DNA of 8,419 nt from an uncultured Gammaproteobacteria bacterium (GTDB lineage: Bacteria; Pseudomonadota; Gammaproteobacteria; UBA9214), in contig CAJQPV010000032.1 in the NCBI GenBank assembly GCA_905480305.1, positions 1 to 8,419 of the forward strand, written 5' to 3'. Below the pieces are notes generated by a model. The model ran no database searches. It had not been told where the DNA came from and was given only the letters and a program-made list of their open reading frames with translations. The position numbers were made by a program, and so were the translations under genes. Each line of letters starts with the position of its first letter. The first letter of the stretch is position 1. Positions 7,644-8,419 of the stretch are shown here, one piece after another.

Positions 7644-8419
7644 GCACTACCTCCATCAACGCGACCGTCGTTTCCTCGTCATCGGTAAGCGGTTCCACCA
7701 GCGACGCACGGCAGGCCTGCAGCGGATCAAAACCACCCTTGATGAGGGTCGCGGCATACACCAGCAAACGCGTTGATGCCGCTTCTTCCAGGTCGTGGTC
7801 CTTGAGCGTGCGCAGCGCAGTGGCCAGTGTGACCAACCGCTTTGCCAGCACCGCATCGATGCCCGCCTCGCCCTGCAGCACTTCTGCTTCCAGTGATGGC
7901 GCGGGGAAGTCAAAACTTTTTGCTACAAAGCGCTGCCGGGTACTGGGTTTCATACCCTTCAGCAGATTCTGGTAACCCGGGTTGTAGGACACCACCAGCA
8001 TGAATTCCGGTGGCGCCTGCAGGGTTTCGCCAGTGCGCTCGATCGGCAAAATGCGCCGATCATCTGTCAACGGGTGCAGCACCACGGTAGTGTCCTTGCG
8101 CGCCTCCACTACCTCGTCGAGATAGCAGATAGCACCTTCACGTACCGCGCGCGTCAGCGGGCCATCACTCCAGTAAGTACCGTGATCACCAATCAGGTGC
8201 CGGCCAACCAGGTCGGCGGCGGTGAGATCATCATGGCAGGCAACGGTATACAACGGCCGCCCCAGTTGTGCTGCCATATACTGGATAAAACGTGTCTTGC
8301 CACAACCGGTTGGACCCTTGATCAACATCGGCAGATGATGACGCCAGGCATATTCAAACAGCGCCACCTCGTTTCCCTGTGGCTTGTAGAACGGCAGCTC
8401 TTCAAGGCTGGATAGTTTG
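7624..8419 (-). CDS. norQ: NorQ/NirQ, MoxR-type AAA+ ATPase (5' end outside window)
   Basis: NorQ is a cytoplasmic hexameric ATPase that, with NorD, activates nitric oxide reductase; close relatives are NirQ and CbbQ. The frame is open to the window edge. The visible start, LEELPFYKPQGNEV, is typical of the family's N-terminal region, so only a few residues are missing and GTG at 8367 is not the start. Motifs are Walker A GPTGCGKT (8316-8293), the segment HDDLTAADLVGRHLIGD after the first helix, Walker B ICYLDEV followed by EARKDTTVVLHPLTDDRR, and sensor 1 VVSYNPGYQ. The substrate-recognition part NLLKGMKPSTRQRF is also typical. The C-terminal lid is helical (TRLLVYAATLIKGG). The stop at 7624-7626 overlaps the next gene by 20 bases. 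norCB may lie upstream of the window, as is common, but this cannot be seen. Confidence 0.93.
   Translation of the reverse strand, partial: KLSSLEELPFYKPQGNEVALFEYAWRHHLPMLIKGPTGCGKTRFIQYMAAQLGRPLYTVACHDDLTAADLVGRHLIGDHGTYWSDGPLTRAVREGAICYLDEVVEARKDTTVVLHPLTDDRRILPIERTGETLQAPPEFMLVVSYNPGYQNLLKGMKPSTRQRFVAKSFDFPAPSLEAEVLQGEAGIDAVLAKRLVTLATALRTLKDHDLEEAASTRLLVYAATLIKGGFDPLQACRASLVEPLTDDEETTVALMEVVHATFGA

Noticed and set aside
8365..8367. GTG at 8367 as the norQ start
   Set aside because: The frame continues upstream with the conserved NorQ segment LPFYKPQGNE, so the gene begins outside the window.

Overview
The window is a block of denitrification genes from a proteobacterium. All eight genes lie on the minus strand, so transcription runs from high to low coordinates. 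NirS, NirC and NirF resemble those of beta- and gammaproteobacterial denitrifiers. The sequence alone does not settle which class the organism belongs to. Codon use and composition look similar throughout, and I see no mobile element, tRNA, rRNA or CRISPR array.

Layout in order of transcription. (1) 8419-4455 is a tight nitric oxide reductase accessory operon. It holds norQ (MoxR-type AAA+ ATPase, 5' end outside the window), a small three-helix membrane protein of Tic20/DUF4870 appearance, a membrane polyferredoxin related to NapH/CcoG, and norD (von Willebrand A protein). The four genes overlap or nearly touch. (2) 4454-4275 is a regulatory gap with a perfect FNR/Dnr-type box and a well-placed -10 element. 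(3) 4274-2655 is a compact NosR/NirI-type flavo-iron-sulfur membrane protein. (4) 2654-2545 is a second regulatory gap with a second FNR/Dnr-type box, a -10 element and a very strong ribosome binding site. (5) 2544-808 is nirS, cytochrome cd1 nitrite reductase. (6) 788-756 is a strong intrinsic terminator. (7) 712-386 is nirC, and 371-1 is the start of nirF, which continues beyond the window.

How the genes fit together. NirS reduces nitrite to nitric oxide in the periplasm. NirC and NirF serve electron supply and heme d1 biogenesis for NirS. NorQ and NorD are accessory proteins that activate the nitric oxide reductase NorCB, whose genes are not in the window. NirI is likely an electron-transfer or maturation factor for nitrite reduction. 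The two unnamed genes between norQ and norD are the least characterised part and the best place to look for new biology: they pair a small membrane protein with an iron-sulfur redox protein inside a chaperone-type operon.
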